From: Nocardia sp. NRRL S-836
Lineage (GTDB): Bacteria; Actinomycetota; Actinomycetes; Mycobacteriales; Pseudonocardiaceae
Direction of reading: 5' to 3'
Length of the DNA: 11,596 bases
NCBI RefSeq assembly: GCF_001279525.1
Contig: NZ_LGDY01000159.1
Location: 1 to 11,596, forward strand
Numbering within the stretch: position 1 is the stretch's first letter; each line of letters starts with the position of its first letter. The position numbers and the translations under genes were made by a program. Below the pieces are notes generated by a model. That model saw only the letters and a list, made by a program, of their open reading frames with translations. It ran no database searches and was not told the origin of the DNA. This document shows, in pieces, positions 1-6,180 of this stretch.

Positions 1-72
1 CGATGACGGTGCGGGTCGCCGCCTGGCTTGCGGGAACGGTGCTGGCCGCAGGTGCTGCGGGGAGCCTGACCG

Positions 73-118
73 GCTCGCCAGACGATCAAAAAACCCTTCA
101 AATGCTCGACTGGCGAGC
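73..118. repeat. Inverted repeat GCTCGCCAG / CTGGCGAGC
   Basis: GCTCGCCAG at 73-81 is the exact reverse complement of CTGGCGAGC at 110-118. The 28-base spacer contains an A6 run. The arms could form a hairpin or be a protein-binding pair. There is no run of T that would make it a classical terminator. Confidence 0.5.
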
Positions 119-149
119 AAGGACGAACTGTGCTCTCAAAAAACTTCAA
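86..149 (+). repeat. Imperfect direct repeat of an A-tract motif
   Basis: TCAAAAAAC followed by TTCAA occurs at 86-101 (with CC between the parts) and again at 136-149 (without it). The copies start exactly 50 bases apart in an otherwise GC-rich setting. This could be a relic of a mobile-element end or a binding-site pair, or chance in an AT-richer patch. Confidence 0.35.
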
Positions 150-179
150 GCCACAGAGACCTCCTCGGTAGCAGATGCC

Positions 180-626
180 CTAGCTACGTACAGAGCTGCA
201 CGCAGCTCTACCGAACGAGCCGAAGCGGCGTAGCTGCCGAATCAGCTCCACTTCGTCTTCGCCCACGGCGTTGACGAGTTGGGCGGCGGTGGGTCGGGAG
301 ACTTGGGAGCGTGAGTACCGACCGCCACGCTTGGCCAGCTCGCCGAACTGCCGCCCGATGCTCCGACTGGTGATCGCCTCGCGGGTGAACTCGTTGCCGC
401 CGGCGTCGATCGCCAGCCGTACCGGCGCGGTCAGCTCGACTTCGACATCGCACAGCGATTCGCCGGTTGCGGTGTCCGTGGTGGCAGCGGCGGGGACGAC
501 CCAGCGAGGCCCGCGCGCGGATCCCAGATTGTTGGTCATGACGTGGGGGTTGCGCAGCACCGGAAGCCGGGTCTCCAGCGCGCGGATCCGGTCGTGCAGC
601 GCCGCCGCGTCCGGCCGCAGCAGCAC
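180..626 (-). CDS. Unrecognised protein, 5' end uncertain
   Basis: I do not recognise this protein. The minus-strand frame ending in TAG at 182-180 shows strong G/C preference at third codon positions from about 250 to 627, which the overlapping plus-strand frames do not. The product is soluble and mixed in charge. A helical start (DRIRALETRLP) is followed by VELTAPVRLAIDAGG, and the C-terminal third is rich in Arg, Ser and Gln. The frame stays open to a GTG at 815, but the third-position bias fades beyond about 627, so I place the start at GTG 626; ATG at 539 (119 aa) is an alternative. No good ribosome-binding site is visible for any of these starts, so the gene may have lost its 5' end. 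The last codons overlap a hairpin at 188-211. Confidence 0.42.
   Translation of the reverse strand: MLLRPDAAALHDRIRALETRLPVLRNPHVMTNNLGSARGPRWVVPAAATTDTATGESLCDVEVELTAPVRLAIDAGGNEFTREAITSRSIGRQFGELAKRGGRYSRSQVSRPTAAQLVNAVGEDEVELIRQLRRFGSFGRAACSSVRS
188..211. repeat. Hairpin at the 3' end of the 180-626 frame
   Basis: AGAGCTGC at 192-199 and GCAGCTCT at 202-209 are perfect complements around AC, giving a very tight stem. Flanking GTA and TAC can extend it with a bulge. It overlaps the last codons of the minus-strand frame and could act as its terminator, although no T-run follows on either strand. Confidence 0.4.
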
Positions 627-779
627 CTGATGGTCGTGTCCACAGCAAACTGCGGCCCGTGCGGCGAGTCGCACGGGTGCGGCCCCGGCGAACCGGCCGT
701 ACGGGGTGGCGCGGCGAAACCTTCGTTCACTTCTGGTCAAGCCGGCTTCGTCCCGGTCGACGCTGAGGACGACCGAGCG

Positions 780-798
780 CGCCCCGTGCTGCGGGGCG
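780..798. repeat. Hairpin CGCCCCG / CGGGGCG
   Basis: CGCCCCG at 780-786 pairs perfectly with CGGGGCG at 792-798 around a 5-base loop. It is very stable for its size. No T-run follows on either strand, so its role is unknown. Confidence 0.4.
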
Positions 799-870
799 TT
801 GCCGTTGGTGCTCACGCAGGCGGGGTTGTCCGTGCGGCAGGCGGTGGAGGGCGCCAGCGGGATCGGCGGG

Positions 871-890
871 AAGCCCGTAGCGGGCTTTTG
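871..890 (+). terminator. Rho-independent-type terminator candidate
   Basis: AAGCCCG (871-877), loop TAG and CGGGCTT (881-887) form a perfect 7-base stem followed by T, then TG, on the plus strand. This has the look of an intrinsic terminator for a plus-strand transcript. No convincing plus-strand gene ends just upstream, so it may terminate a non-coding or decayed unit. On the minus strand the hairpin is followed by C and G rather than T. Confidence 0.5.
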
Positions 891-1416
891 GGATCGTTGC
901 GGCAGCCGCGGTGATCCTCACCGTTTCGTCGTCACGCCCTGCTGAGGCTGCAGGACGACATCAGATGAGACGCCGAACCGCTCGATCGGGTGGCGCACCG
1001 ACCTCGGCTCAACGAAGGCTGTCACTGCTGCGTTGGGGTAAACGTTCAAGACGGCACCAACCGCAGGAGTGAGATCAACGGTGGCAGCGCTTGAGACTGT
1101 CGACTTGCCGCTGACATCGAACAAGTCCGAAAGAGATGGCGTTGCGGCTTCGAGCACTCACGTGGTAGAGCACCCCGCGCAGCAGTGCACGAGCGCATGG
1201 TCATCGGCGTTAAGACTGCCGAATAGCAGGGGACGTCCGCTGAGGTGAGCAGGACAACGTACGAGAACTCCGCCGGTCTCAGCGTCCACCGTCCGCCACC
1301 CAAGCCGGTCGGGCGGTCAATCGATGCGCAATGCTCGCTTCACCAAAGGAACGCTAGAAGCGGAAATCCTTCGCATGATCTTTGCTATACAGAAGGCACG
1401 ACTCGAAAGGAAAGAA

Positions 1417-2151
1417 ATGAACAACCTGCCAGAGCGGCCTTCCTCAAATCAGGGCGGAGGTCGAGGGCCTGACTGGTGGCCGATCGAGCGCGGACACAAC
1501 GGGCCTGGAGTTGACATGGACTTCGTGGTCCTAGTCAATATGGGACGGCAGGTAGAAGTATCGAACCGAGAGCAGCATTTTCAGAGCAGGCTTTTTCTAC
1601 AGGCCGCCCTGCGGCGACGACTGGTCTTGCCCGGAGAAGGACCTGCGTTTATCTACACGTCGATCGATGAACCGGAAGAGATCCTGTTCTCCACCATCGG
1701 CGTTGCAGTGGCCTTTGACTGCTTTCTTACCGCTGACGGCCCCGTCGAACGCGGTTCCTGGTATCAGCGGTTCAAGGTCCGCAAGGGGACTGCCGAGACA
1801 CTAGGCGAGCTAGCAGCCAAAGCGGGACGCGCGGCCGAACTTCAGTACATCGACTCCCCGCGCGCCCAGAACGACGAGCGTGAATCAAACGCGGTTTCCA
1901 ACCTGATCACCGCTCTCGACACCACTGAAGAGGCGATTATTCGTCTCAGCTCGATTCTGCTGATCAAGTTCGACGGGCGAGTCATCGCCCAGGTTTTGAC
2001 ACCAGAGCAGATGGATCAGCTGGATCGGAGCCCGGAACTGCTCAAGCACCCGAAGTCCATTCTTGAGGCACTCTCTAGTAAGGGAGACTCCCTCTCCTTG
2101 GAGGGTCTCGGCACGCTCGGGCAACTCGAGGAACGACGGCAAATAAGTTAG
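1417..2151 (+). CDS. Hypothetical protein of lower GC content
   Basis: I do not recognise this 244-residue protein. ATG at 1417 is chosen because AAAGGA lies at 1406-1411, five bases upstream; the in-frame ATG at 1324 has no such site. The protein has no signal peptide or membrane segment. The first 40 residues are polar and rich in Gly, Pro, Arg and Trp. A central part of alternating hydrophobic strands (around FIYTSIDEPEEILFSTIGVA) follows, then a helical C-terminal half with LTPEQMDQLDRSPELLKHP. Base composition is visibly lower in G+C than the operons to the right, with more A- and T-ending codons, which suggests recent acquisition. It stands alone: the left flank has no clear gene and the right flank is a decayed frame. 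Confidence 0.75.
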   Translation: MNNLPERPSSNQGGGRGPDWWPIERGHNGPGVDMDFVVLVNMGRQVEVSNREQHFQSRLFLQAALRRRLVLPGEGPAFIYTSIDEPEEILFSTIGVAVAFDCFLTADGPVERGSWYQRFKVRKGTAETLGELAAKAGRAAELQYIDSPRAQNDERESNAVSNLITALDTTEEAIIRLSSILLIKFDGRVIAQVLTPEQMDQLDRSPELLKHPKSILEALSSKGDSLSLEGLGTLGQLEERRQIS

Positions 2152-2250
2152 TGCACCACCGATCACCTCCTGCACGAGAAGTGAATTCCGCAGGCCGCTT
2201 GCTGTGCTTCCGTGTGTAGGTGACGGTTATCGGGGTCACTAACCGGCTCG

Positions 2251-2571
2251 GTGGTGACGCAAGGACGAAGGAGAACCCAGCGGCCTGGGATTGGCCAAGT
2301 CCCGGACGGCCAGCTCGTCACGCTACTGCGCCAGCATGTCCCCAGCGAGCTCATGCGCAGCCAAGTCGACCTCCGTGGCGTGCAGCGGCGGCGCTGTCCG
2401 GCGAGGTCCGCTGGGAGCCTGAGGCTTCCTGCTACGTGCGGCGCTTCCGCATCGCGTGGATCGAGATCGCGCGCAAGCGAGCTTTTGGCGTTTGTGGCGC
2501 TCTACATGCTGGTCTGCAACGGCGTGGAGTCCGCGGAGGTCTACGGCTGTGTCCGTGACAAATCGTTGTGA
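2251..2571 (+). pseudogene. Probable frameshifted remnant of a small gene
   Basis: The frame of GTG 2251 shows coding-like third-position G/C bias from about 2275 to 2395 (peptide containing DGQLVTLLRQHVPSELM). Bias then moves to another frame from about 2400 to 2480 (SGEVRWEPEASCYVRRFRIA), and returns to the first frame from about 2482 to the TGA at 2569-2571 (ELLAFVALYMLVCNGVESAE). Two compensating frameshifts in a once-intact gene would explain this. No family is recognised in any piece. Alternatives are two overlapping short genes or chance bias in GC-rich DNA. The remaining 2152-2250 and 2572-2602 bases show nothing distinctive. Confidence 0.3.
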
Positions 2572-2602
2572 TGACACGACACCGATATCACCTCGCACTT
2601 CC

Positions 2603-3490
2603 TCAGCCTTTGACGGGCCACCGCCCATGCATTCCTTCCGCTGCGGGATGGGGCTGGAACACGTTGCCTTGCGTGGGCAGGATGGTCTTCTTGGTGAGCG
2701 CCGCGAGGCGGAACAGGGGCCCGACGAGCAGGTCGTAAAGACTTGGCAGGAAACGGAAACCGGCGACGATCAGGGGGTTAGCGGGTCCTACCGGCACGCT
2801 GACGTGCCGCTGTGGGCGGTCGGCCAGGCGGACGATCGCGGCGGCGACCCGCTCGGGGCTCAGGACCGGAACAGGTGGCCGCGCCGCACGACCGGTGTAG
2901 TTGGCGGCCTGGTCGTAGACCGGTGTGTTGATGCTGCCGGGACTCACAATGCACACGTGCACGCCTGACTCGTCGCGCGTTTCCTGTTGCAGGGTGCGGA
3001 GTACGGCGCGTTGCCCCCACTTGGCCGTGGAGTAGGCGCCCATCTGCGGCACGGTGATCGAGCCGAGCAGCGAGTTCACGCCGATGAACACGCCGGTGCG
3101 CTGACGGCGCAGAACCGGGAGGACCGCCTGCGCCAGGTGCAGCGTGCCGTGTACCGCGGTGTCCACGACCGTGGTGAACACCTCGGCAGGCATCGCCTCC
3201 ACGGTTCCATACCCCATCACCGTCGCACTGTGCACGACGACGTCGATGCGCCCGTGCAGATCCATGGCCTTCCCGACGATCCGGCCGGCGCCACCGGGAT
3301 CGCCGACGTCGTCGGCGACGACGTCGACGGCGACGGTTCCCACCGCCCGGCAGGCCTTCTCCGCGGCGTCGAGCGCCGCACCGCTGCGGGAGGCCAGGAC
3401 CACGGCATCGCCGCGGGAGGCGAACGCCACCGTGGTGGCCAGCCCGATCCCGCTGCTTGCGCCCACTACGAGCACCACTCGGCCGGTCAT
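2603..3490 (-). CDS. Short-chain dehydrogenase/reductase (SDR)
   Basis: A 295-residue NAD(P)-dependent oxidoreductase of the classical SDR type, somewhat longer than the usual 250. The Rossmann glycine motif GASSGIG is at residues 10-16 and the acidic pair DD at 60-61 precedes the adenine pocket. The usual NNAG is altered to HSAT at 87-90. Ser140, Tyr153 and Lys157 (YSTAK) form the expected catalytic set, and SPGSINTPV at 183-191 is the conserved segment after it. An extra C-terminal part of about 50 residues (RFLPSLYDLLVGPLFRLAAL) may form an amphipathic helix or membrane contact. Its ATG overlaps the TGA of the upstream alcohol dehydrogenase (ATGA, 3490-3487), so the two are almost certainly co-translated. 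The substrate cannot be told from the sequence. Confidence 0.93.
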   Translation of the reverse strand: MTGRVVLVVGASSGIGLATTVAFASRGDAVVLASRSGAALDAAEKACRAVGTVAVDVVADDVGDPGGAGRIVGKAMDLHGRIDVVVHSATVMGYGTVEAMPAEVFTTVVDTAVHGTLHLAQAVLPVLRRQRTGVFIGVNSLLGSITVPQMGAYSTAKWGQRAVLRTLQQETRDESGVHVCIVSPGSINTPVYDQAANYTGRAARPPVPVLSPERVAAAIVRLADRPQRHVSVPVGPANPLIVAGFRFLPSLYDLLVGPLFRLAALTKKTILPTQGNVFQPHPAAEGMHGRWPVKG

Positions 3491-4683
3491 GGGTTCAGCA
3501 CGACCTTGATGCAGCCGTCGCTCTTGGCGCGGAACATCTCATAGCCCCGCGCGGCCTTGGCGAGCGGGAGGCGGTGCGTGGTCAGGTCCAGGGTGCCGAG
3601 TGGGTCGGCCGGGTCGAGCACCAGCGGCAGGATCTCGTCGGTCCACCGGCGCACGTGGGCCTGTCCCATGCGCAGCTGGATCCCGCGGTCGAACATCTCC
3701 ATCATCGGCATCGGGTCCTGCTCGCCGCCGTACACGCCGGACACTGACACCGTGCCACCGCGGCGCACTCCCTTCAGGGCGGCGTGCAGGGCGTCGAGGC
3801 GGTCCAGGGCGACCTTGTCGATCACCTTCTGGGCGATGCCGTCGGGAAGCAGTCCTGCGGCCTTCTGCGCCGCGGCGACCAGTCCCCCGCCGTGGGCCTC
3901 CATGCCGACGGCGTCGATGGTGGCGTCCGGCCCGCGGCCGTCCACCATGTCGATCAACATGGCCGCCACCTCGCCGGAGCCGTCGAACTCGTCGAGGTTC
4001 ACTGGTTCGGCCCCGTGGCGCTCGGCCAGCGCGAGACGTTCCGGAACCCGGTCGACGCCGATGACGCGGCCGGCGCCGAGGTGCCTGGCGATCCGGGCGG
4101 CGAACTGCCCGACAGGGCCCAGCCCGAGCACGGCGACGGTGCCACCGGGAGGCACGTCGGCGTAGCGGACGGCCTGCCACGCGGTCGGCAGGATGTCGGA
4201 CAGGAACAGGAACTGCTCGTCGGGCGTGTCGTCCGGAACGACGATCGGCCCGAACTGGGCCTGCGGCACACGCAGGTACTCGGCCTGGCCGCCGGGCACC
4301 GAACCGTAGAGCGAGGTGTAGCCGAACAGGCTCGCGCCCTTGCCCTCGCCGCGCACCTGCGTCGTCTCGCACTGCGCGAACAGATCACGCTCGCACATCC
4401 AGCAGTGCCCACACGAGATGTTGAACGGCACCACGACCCGGTCCCCGACCTTCAGGTGACCACTCGCCTCGGAACCGGCCTCCTCGACGACGCCCATCGC
4501 CTCATGACCGAGCACGTCACCGGGCTTCAGATAGGGCCCCAGCACCCCATGCAGGTGAAGGTCGGAACCGCAGATCGCGGTCGAGGTCACCCTGATGATC
4601 GCATCGGTGGGCTCCTCGATCCGCGGATCCGGAACGTCGACGACCTGCACCTTCTCGTTACCCTGCCACGTCAACGCCTTCAC
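3487..4683 (-). CDS. Zinc-dependent alcohol dehydrogenase, formaldehyde dehydrogenase-like
   Basis: A 398-residue medium-chain dehydrogenase, close to the usual length of the formaldehyde-dehydrogenase-like subgroup. Catalytic zinc ligands are Cys38 (ICGSD) and His60-Glu61 (GHEAMG). The structural zinc is bound by Cys91, Cys94, Cys97 and Cys105. The Rossmann motif GLGPVG is at 187-192, and Asp211 at the end of the second strand favours NAD over NADP. It should oxidise an alcohol or aldehyde hydrate in the cytoplasm; the exact substrate is inference. The start is GTG at 4683-4681, with GGAGGT at 4698-4693, nine bases upstream. The stop overlaps the start of the SDR gene downstream. A SigF/SigB-like promoter motif sits about 150 bases upstream, which would make this a stress-induced pair. 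Confidence 0.93.
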   Translation of the reverse strand: MKALTWQGNEKVQVVDVPDPRIEEPTDAIIRVTSTAICGSDLHLHGVLGPYLKPGDVLGHEAMGVVEEAGSEASGHLKVGDRVVVPFNISCGHCWMCERDLFAQCETTQVRGEGKGASLFGYTSLYGSVPGGQAEYLRVPQAQFGPIVVPDDTPDEQFLFLSDILPTAWQAVRYADVPPGGTVAVLGLGPVGQFAARIARHLGAGRVIGVDRVPERLALAERHGAEPVNLDEFDGSGEVAAMLIDMVDGRGPDATIDAVGMEAHGGGLVAAAQKAAGLLPDGIAQKVIDKVALDRLDALHAALKGVRRGGTVSVSGVYGGEQDPMPMMEMFDRGIQLRMGQAHVRRWTDEILPLVLDPADPLGTLDLTTHRLPLAKAARGYEMFRAKSDGCIKVVLNP

Positions 4684-4833
4684 AGGTGCCCCACCTCCGC
4701 CGTCAGGGTGGTGACACTTCCTGGCTCGGCCGGCGTGCGCGGCGACACGTTCAGCGCCGCGCGCACGACCGCCGTTGAGCGGGTGATCCGAGACATCCGA
4801 CGTCCTCTCATAACACTGGTGGACTAGCCAGCA

Positions 4834-4859
4834 GTACCCTTCGAAATCGATTCAAAACC
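4834..4859 (-). promoter_or_regulatory. SigF/SigB-type stress promoter candidate
   Basis: Reading the minus strand, GGTTT (4859-4855) is followed after 15 bases by GGGTAC (4839-4834). This matches the -35/-10 pattern known for actinobacterial SigF/SigB-group promoters (GNTT or GTTT, 14-17 bases, GGGTAY). It points toward the alcohol dehydrogenase start, leaving a 5' leader of about 140-145 bases. Other promoters are not excluded. Confidence 0.5.
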
Positions 4860-4957
4860 GTTTCACTCTTTGGTGCGACCATGAGAGGCGTAGCGGATGT
4901 AGCTGGCAGTCCGGCCGAGGTCGGTGATGCGCCCGCCGCGGCGGGACCGCAACTGTC

Positions 4958-5143
4958 GTGCCGGAGCAGCAGCGCCCGTACCTGCCCAGCTCCATCACCA
5001 GCGGTATTTACGTCGACCAGGACGGACACTTCGACATGGCGCGGAGCGGCAGCGAACTCGACGGCGAGCACGAGCGGATCAACGTCGTCCTCATCGAGCA
5101 GGGGCTCGTCGTCGTCCCGGGTGGGGCACGTGCCACGGCGTGA
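4958..5143 (+). CDS. Small acidic protein, 61 aa, unknown
   Basis: Not recognised. Nearly every codon from GTG 4958 to TGA 5143 ends in G or C, the strongest coding signal among the short frames here. The peptide is soluble and acidic, with SGIYVDQDGHFDMAR in the middle and INVVLIEQGLVVVPGG near the end, suggesting a small beta-rich domain. An in-frame TGA at 4925 limits the 5' end, and GTG 4958 is the only usable start. The upstream GCGGGA is a weak ribosome-binding site, so the protein could be a 5'-truncated copy of something larger. It lies 121 bases before another small plus-strand gene, possibly in the same transcript. Confidence 0.55.
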   Translation: MPEQQRPYLPSSITSGIYVDQDGHFDMARSGSELDGEHERINVVLIEQGLVVVPGGARATA

Positions 5144-5264
5144 TGCATGTCGAGATGTAAATCGCGTGGCGCATGCGCGAAGGAGGCGCGCGGCGTGTCG
5201 AGGTGGTGATCAACCGAGTCGTCTGCGGCGGGTCAGCGTTTCGCGCCGAGCAAGGAGACCGAGA

Positions 5265-5585
5265 ATGATCAGTTTCGATGACGCGGCCGCACAGCACGCT
5301 GCTGCCCGTCTCGCTCGGCATCGGGCCATAGGGATCGAGATCGAGGCCGAGGATGTCTTGATCGCCGCGGCGTGGCGGGCGTGGGACGCCGGCGAGCTCG
5401 ATGCCCGCAGGCTGTGCGAGCTGTACGAGCACGTGCGCGCTTCGGAGATCACCGGATGGGCAGCCCGGTGGGCCAGGCATATCCCGTATGACGTGCTGAC
5501 CCTGCGGAGGATGGTCATCAACACGCCGGAGGGGAGGACCGAATGCGGAAGTGCGACACCGGGTTCCGCGGCGTGGATCTCATGA
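5265..5585 (+). CDS. Small helical protein, 106 aa, unknown
   Basis: Not recognised. ATG 5265 is preceded by AAGGAGA at 5252-5258, a strong ribosome-binding site at good spacing. The sequence is mostly predicted helix: an Ala/Arg/His-rich N-terminus, then EIEAEDVLIAAAWRAWDAGE, a Leu/Tyr-rich segment (RRLCELYEHVRASE) and a Trp-containing stretch (ITGWAARWARHIPYDV). There is no signal peptide or membrane segment. Its last 43 bases overlap the next gene in another frame, and its own codon bias is poor in that overlap, so the true C-terminus may once have been shorter. A DNA-binding or adaptor role is possible but not shown. Confidence 0.7.
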   Translation: MISFDDAAAQHAAARLARHRAIGIEIEAEDVLIAAAWRAWDAGELDARRLCELYEHVRASEITGWAARWARHIPYDVLTLRRMVINTPEGRTECGSATPGSAAWIS

Positions 5586-5857
5586 CGTTGCCGGGCAAGG
5601 GCGCGGTCGTTGCCTACGTCCTGTTCGGTAACGGTGGTGGCCCGGTCCTCATCGGCTACTCGTCGAACTTCCGCAATGCGTGGCGCAAGCTCAACCGTGA
5701 CGGTTACGTGTGGGAGTCGTGGCAGGCATGGCTGTGCAAGGACGACGCCGAGGCTTTCGCCAAGCGCGCGGAGCTGATCAAGGAGCACGGCCGTCCGAAC
5801 GTCGCCGTGCACGCAGTCGTCGACCAGCCTCATCGGATCGCCGCACAAGTCCGTTGA
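5543..5857 (+). CDS. GIY-YIG-fold-like small protein, probably catalytically degenerate
   Basis: A 104-residue protein whose pattern matches small GIY-YIG nuclease domains. AYVLF at 24-28 corresponds to the GIY strand (Tyr25 kept). VLIG at 35-38 corresponds to YVG, with Tyr replaced by Leu. SSNFRNAWRKL at 40-50 lies on the first helix, where the catalytic Arg appears replaced by Ala46. EAFAKRAELIKEHGRPN at 70-86 is the second helix, with the metal-binding Glu replaced by Arg75. This alignment is by eye. If it is right, the fold is kept but DNA cleavage is unlikely, and binding would be the remaining role. ATG 5543 is supported by GGAGGGGAGG just upstream and strong third-position bias. ATG 5582, overlapping the upstream stop as ATGA, is an alternative. 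Confidence 0.62.
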   Translation: MRKCDTGFRGVDLMTLPGKGAVVAYVLFGNGGGPVLIGYSSNFRNAWRKLNRDGYVWESWQAWLCKDDAEAFAKRAELIKEHGRPNVAVHAVVDQPHRIAAQVR

Positions 5858-5874
5858 CCCGTCCGACTCAACGG
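5851..5874. terminator. Hairpin between convergent genes
   Basis: CCGTTGA (5851-5857) pairs perfectly with TCAACGG (5868-5874) around a 10-base loop. One arm carries the plus-strand stop TGA of the GIY-YIG-like gene and the other the stop of the minus-strand frame. This placement suggests a shared bidirectional terminator, although there is no strong T-run. Confidence 0.45.
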
Positions 5875-6080
5875 GAAAGGTGGTTCAGCGCGCGACGCAG
5901 CGGTCCGGGCGCCTGGGCATCGACAACGATCTCCTCTCCCTGCAGGGACGTGCTCGCGTGCGTAGAGCACAGCAAGCGTCCGAACGCCGCTCCGGTACGG
6001 CCGACGACACTGCTGCCCACGCGGACGCGGCTCGTCTGGTACCCAGCCGCCGAAGGTGTTCCTGTGGTGGTTATCGACAT
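5868..6080 (-). CDS. Small protein, 70 aa, unknown
   Basis: Not recognised. ATG at 6080-6078 is preceded on the minus strand by CGGAG about ten bases upstream. The peptide begins MSITTTGTPSAAGYQTSR and ends in PGPLRRALNHLSR. It is rich in Ser, Thr, Gly and Ala, has one Cys and no membrane segment. Third-position G/C bias is moderate (about three quarters). Support comes from its stop codon lying in a hairpin shared with the convergent gene, and from its position downstream of the HNH gene on the same strand. It could be chance. Confidence 0.4.
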   Translation of the reverse strand: MSITTTGTPSAAGYQTSRVRVGSSVVGRTGAAFGRLLCSTHASTSLQGEEIVVDAQAPGPLRRALNHLSR

Positions 6081-6160
6081 ATGGGCGCGCTCCGACCCGT
6101 CCCCATGTGGGCGTGAGAGCCCCAGCGCTGTTCCTGTAGACGGCCGGAGACGCCAGTCGT

Positions 6161-6180
6161 GCCGCACCGTTACGTGCGGC
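6161..6180 (-). terminator. Hairpin just after the HNH gene stop
   Basis: GCCGCAC (6161-6167) and GTGCGGC (6174-6180) form a perfect 7-base stem with a 6-base loop. On the minus strand it begins inside the TAG of the HNH reading frame, as expected for an actinobacterial terminator without a T-run. It supports this stop as the original end of that gene. Confidence 0.5.

Larger units (their letters stand above)
1..179. other. Unassigned left edge with an AT-richer patch
   Basis: The first 85 bases are GC-rich. Read on the plus strand from ATG at 3 they give a short hydrophobic stretch (Ala/Gly/Val/Leu-rich) that could be the end of a gene starting outside the window. Third-position GC bias is lost from about 84 onward, where A-tracts appear, so the open frame to 233 is not convincing as a gene. 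The patch holds a 9-base inverted repeat and two copies of an A-tract motif, listed separately. No function is assigned. Confidence 0.3.
627..1416. other. Long stretch without a convincing gene
   Basis: Several frames are open here on both strands, but none combines a ribosome-binding site, sustained third-position G/C bias and a recognisable protein. The 627-870 part may be a degraded 5' extension of the minus-strand gene ending at 180. Visible structure is limited to hairpins at 780-798 and 871-887. Toward 1300-1416 the base composition becomes less GC-rich, leading into the lower-GC gene at 1417. TATACA at 1386-1391, 26 bases before that ATG, could be its -10 element, but no good -35 is seen. 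Confidence 0.4.

Noticed and set aside
3..233. 76-codon plus-strand frame at the left edge
   Set aside because: Only the first 28 codons look coding; the rest is AT-rich with repeats. It may be the tail of a gene outside the window, but this cannot be supported.
871..890. Terminator of a tRNA or tmRNA gene
   Set aside because: The upstream 100 bases contain no T-loop motif, anticodon arm or CCA end, and no tmRNA tag sequence.
918..1157. 79-codon minus-strand frame
   Set aside because: Its GTG follows directly on a TGA with no ribosome-binding site, third-position G/C is only about half in the part checked, and the peptide is low-complexity.
3539..4827. Long frames on both strands inside the alcohol dehydrogenase region
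   Set aside because: They are shadows of the Zn-dehydrogenase gene, which has all zinc ligands and the Rossmann motif in one frame.
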